A stretch of DNA of 7,999 nt from contig DDED01000063.1 in NCBI GenBank assembly GCA_002336035.1, positions 1 to 7,999 of the forward strand. The letters are read 5' to 3'. A program made the position numbers and the translations under genes. The notes beneath the pieces are model-generated. The model was not told the origin of the DNA. It saw only the letters and a program-made list of their open reading frames with translations, and made no database searches. This document shows, in pieces, positions 6,645-7,999 of the stretch. Positions within the stretch are counted from its first letter, which is position 1; the number at the start of each line of letters is the position of its first letter. Source of the DNA: Cellvibrionales bacterium UBA1963 (lineage in GTDB: Bacteria; Pseudomonadota; Gammaproteobacteria; Pseudomonadales; UBA7434).

Positions 6645-7093
6645 TTAGCGGTAATCGTTGATCAACGAAAGCGGATAATGAGGATCGTTCAAGTATTGTT
6701 CAATTGACAGAGAGACAAGCGGGCTGCGATGCATCTCTTTTTTTGTATTGAGTTCCTCTAGGCTGAGCCAATGGGCTTGAATGATCCCTTCGTCTAGCGT
6801 GGCTGAGCGGTCAAAGGAGATCGTTTCACCGATAAACGTTGTTCGGTGATAAGTGATGTCATTGATCGTTGAGTGGTAAAGATTCATATTCAACACGCCG
6901 GTGATGTTGACTTGCCAGCCAGTTTCTTCATGTGTCTCTCGGATGGCGGCCTCAATCAGTGTTTCGCCAGGATCAAGATGGCCTGCTGGCTGATTTAATA
7001 CCACTCTTCCCTCGGCATGCTCCTCGACAATTAAGAACTTACCGTTCTGCTCTATGATCGTAGCAACAGTAATATGGGGCGAAAACGCTTCAT
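6645..7093 (-). CDS. nudJ: NudJ-like Nudix hydrolase with a disrupted N-terminal frame
   Basis: NudJ-type proteins hydrolyse nucleoside phosphates (thiamine pyrophosphate and nucleoside tri/diphosphates in E. coli). The Nudix box is complete: G38 H L D P G E through RETHEETGW60, with Thr at a position that is normally hydrophobic. LNQPAGHL before it and HRSPLVSLSIEQYL near the end match NudJ. Homology continues upstream of the first in-frame standard start (GTG 7004, which would cut into the domain): PHITVATIIEQNGKFLIVEE is clear, but that frame has no ATG, GTG or TTG before its upstream stop. ATG 7093 gives MKRFRP in the neighbouring frame. One extra G in the G4 run at 7076-7079 would join them into MKRFRPHITVATII, a NudJ-like start of 149 residues in all (E. 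coli 153). Alternatives are a rare ATT start at 7121 after AGGA, or a real null allele. Family is secure; functionality is uncertain. Confidence 0.75.
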
Positions 7094-7133
7094 TTTTTCT
7101 TTGACGGCTATTGATGGCAATGTTTCCTGTGCA

Positions 7134-7158
7134 TTAATGTACGTTAAATATTAATATT
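7134..7158. repeat. Two adjoining palindromes upstream of the Nudix gene
   Basis: AATATTAATATT at 7147-7158 is a perfect 12-base palindrome. Next to it, TTAATGTACGTTAA at 7134-7147 is palindromic except for one mismatched pair. Both lie in the gap between rluE and the Nudix gene, where a promoter or operator would be expected. The composition is very A+T-rich, so chance is a serious alternative. Confidence 0.4.
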
Positions 7159-7196
7159 AGACATTATTAGAGCTAAGTCTAGTCGCAACCATCAGT

Positions 7197-7790
7197 TTAT
7201 CTTTTTTTTGAAAAGTTTCGCGGTACGTTGATCGCTATTTTTGTGTGTTGGCCTGGTTTAAGATCTGCTAATTGCCATTCACCTATTCGGTGGCGAACTA
7301 ACCGCAATACGGGGTGCTCTACAGAGGCAAGCATTCGCCTTATTTGGCGATTCCGACCTTCTTTGATGGTTATATTGAGCCATTGACTATTTTTTTCTCG
7401 GTGCAACGCAAGCGGAGGATTTCGTGGCCAAAGGGCAGGGGGTCGATCGAGTCTTTTTATCTTTGCAGGTTTAGTTGGCCCGTCTTTTAATACAACGCCT
7501 TGAATAAGTTTTTTTAAGGTTTCTTCGCTCGGATAACGTTCGACCTGAACCCAATAAGACTTTTCCATCTTTAATGCAGGATCAGTGATTCTGTGCTGAA
7601 GTGATCCGTTATCTGTCAGTATCATGAGCCCCTCTGAATGGAAATCGAGTCTTCCAGCTGGATAAAAAGCAGGCTGTTGAATAAAGTCAGCGAGTGTCTG
7701 TCTACGTTCATCTTTTGATGAAGATCCCTCATTATGATCTGTGAACTGACTCAAGACACGATAGGGCTTGTTGAATAGTAAGAGATCCAT
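7197..7790 (-). CDS. rluE: 23S rRNA pseudouridine synthase (RluE type)
   Basis: A RsuA/RluB/E/F-family enzyme that isomerises a uridine to pseudouridine in 23S rRNA; E. coli RluE acts on U2457. Numbered from ATG 7790 (197 residues): LLLFNKPYRVLSQFTD at 3-18, YPAGRLDFHSEGLMILT with the catalytic Asp49, GVVLKDGPTKPA at about 99, PALWPRNPPLAL at about 118, and EGRNRQIRRM at 144-153. The WPRNPP stretch is shared with E. coli RluE and sets it apart from RsuA. No S4 RNA-binding domain precedes the catalytic domain, as in RluE. ATG 7790 is chosen because AGGG sits 6 bases before it. The ATG at 7853 would add 21 residues (MAFNAGKSNVTPNRNKTAGYT), has only a weak AATAAG upstream, and cannot be excluded. 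It heads the rluE-nudJ-mnmA-purB cluster. Confidence 0.92.
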   Translation of the reverse strand: MDLLLFNKPYRVLSQFTDHNEGSSSKDERRQTLADFIQQPAFYPAGRLDFHSEGLMILTDNGSLQHRITDPALKMEKSYWVQVERYPSEETLKKLIQGVVLKDGPTKPAKIKRLDRPPALWPRNPPLALHREKNSQWLNITIKEGRNRQIRRMLASVEHPVLRLVRHRIGEWQLADLKPGQHTKIAINVPRNFSKKR

Positions 7791-7853
7791 TGTATACCCT
7801 GCGGTTTTGTTCCGGTTCGGCGTCACGTTGCTTTTACCTGCGTTGAACGCCAT

Positions 7854-7999
7854 CTTATTTTTAGTTCATGTGGGTATTAAAGCCATAAAACGGTTATTTT
7901 TACAGACGACACAGGCGCATTGAGAGTGTTACAATGGTGATTGAACTTTATATCGTTCGTTATTCACTTATTGGCGTTATCTCTTAGTCAGATGGCGCT
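7854..7999. promoter_or_regulatory. Non-coding right edge with divergent promoter candidates
   Basis: All frames close quickly here, so no gene is seen. On the plus strand TACAAT (7930-7935) follows ACGACA (7906-7911) after 18 bases, a plausible weak promoter for a gene beyond the right end. On the minus strand TTTAAT (7881-7876) could be a -10 for rluE, with no clear -35. In E. coli the gene divergent from rluE is icd, so an icd-like gene is a reasonable guess, but nothing in the visible bases shows it. An ATG at 7992 has no ribosome site. Confidence 0.35.

Noticed and set aside
7934..7987. Small open frame from ATG 7934 at the right edge
   Set aside because: Only 17 codons before TAG 7985-7987, no ribosome site, and its ATG overlaps the candidate -10 hexamer.
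1..7999. tRNA, rRNA, insertion sequence, CRISPR array or phage genes
   Set aside because: Read on both strands, no cloverleaf, transposase or integrase sequence, spaced repeat array or structural phage gene was seen.

Overview
The window is chromosomal DNA of a moderately A+T-rich gammaproteobacterium. PurB, MnmA, RluE and the NudJ-like Nudix protein all resemble their Escherichia coli counterparts closely. The order rluE - nudJ - mnmA - (hflD) - purB is the arrangement found next to icd in E. coli and many relatives. I see no tRNA, rRNA, insertion sequence, integrase or CRISPR array, and no dedicated defence or biosynthetic system. This is mostly housekeeping DNA, with some gene decay in the middle and a broken reading frame near the right end.

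Left part (1-2359, plus strand). A leader of about 240 bases carries a sigma-E-like promoter candidate. It precedes a two-PDZ DegQ/DegP-type periplasmic serine protease. Ten bases after that gene comes an exported SIMPL (DUF541) protein. The two look like one transcription unit dealing with the cell envelope.

Middle (2360-3981, plus strand). First comes the remnant of a spermidine-synthase-like SAM-binding protein. Its coding sense runs through three frames with three apparent single-base losses. One fair and one weak terminator-like hairpin follow. Then comes a CysH-type PAPS reductase of an unusually short C-terminal form. It ends 7 bases from the end of the convergent purB.

Right part (3989-7853, minus strand). 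Reading leftwards, the order is rluE (23S rRNA pseudouridine synthase), a NudJ-like Nudix hydrolase, mnmA (tRNA 2-thiouridylase) and purB (adenylosuccinate lyase). hflD, which usually sits between mnmA and purB, is missing and only about 110 bases remain there. mnmA and purB each have a recognisable sigma-70 promoter. The N-terminus of the Nudix gene is in the wrong frame relative to any standard start codon. One extra G in the G4 run at 7076-7079 would restore a NudJ-like beginning. The last 146 bases are non-coding and may hold a divergent promoter.

The points most worth checking are the triple frameshift at 2417-3130, the Nudix start, the variant CysH and the missing hflD. All four apparent frameshifts are single-base losses. 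That leaves open whether they are real decay or consensus errors in the assembly.
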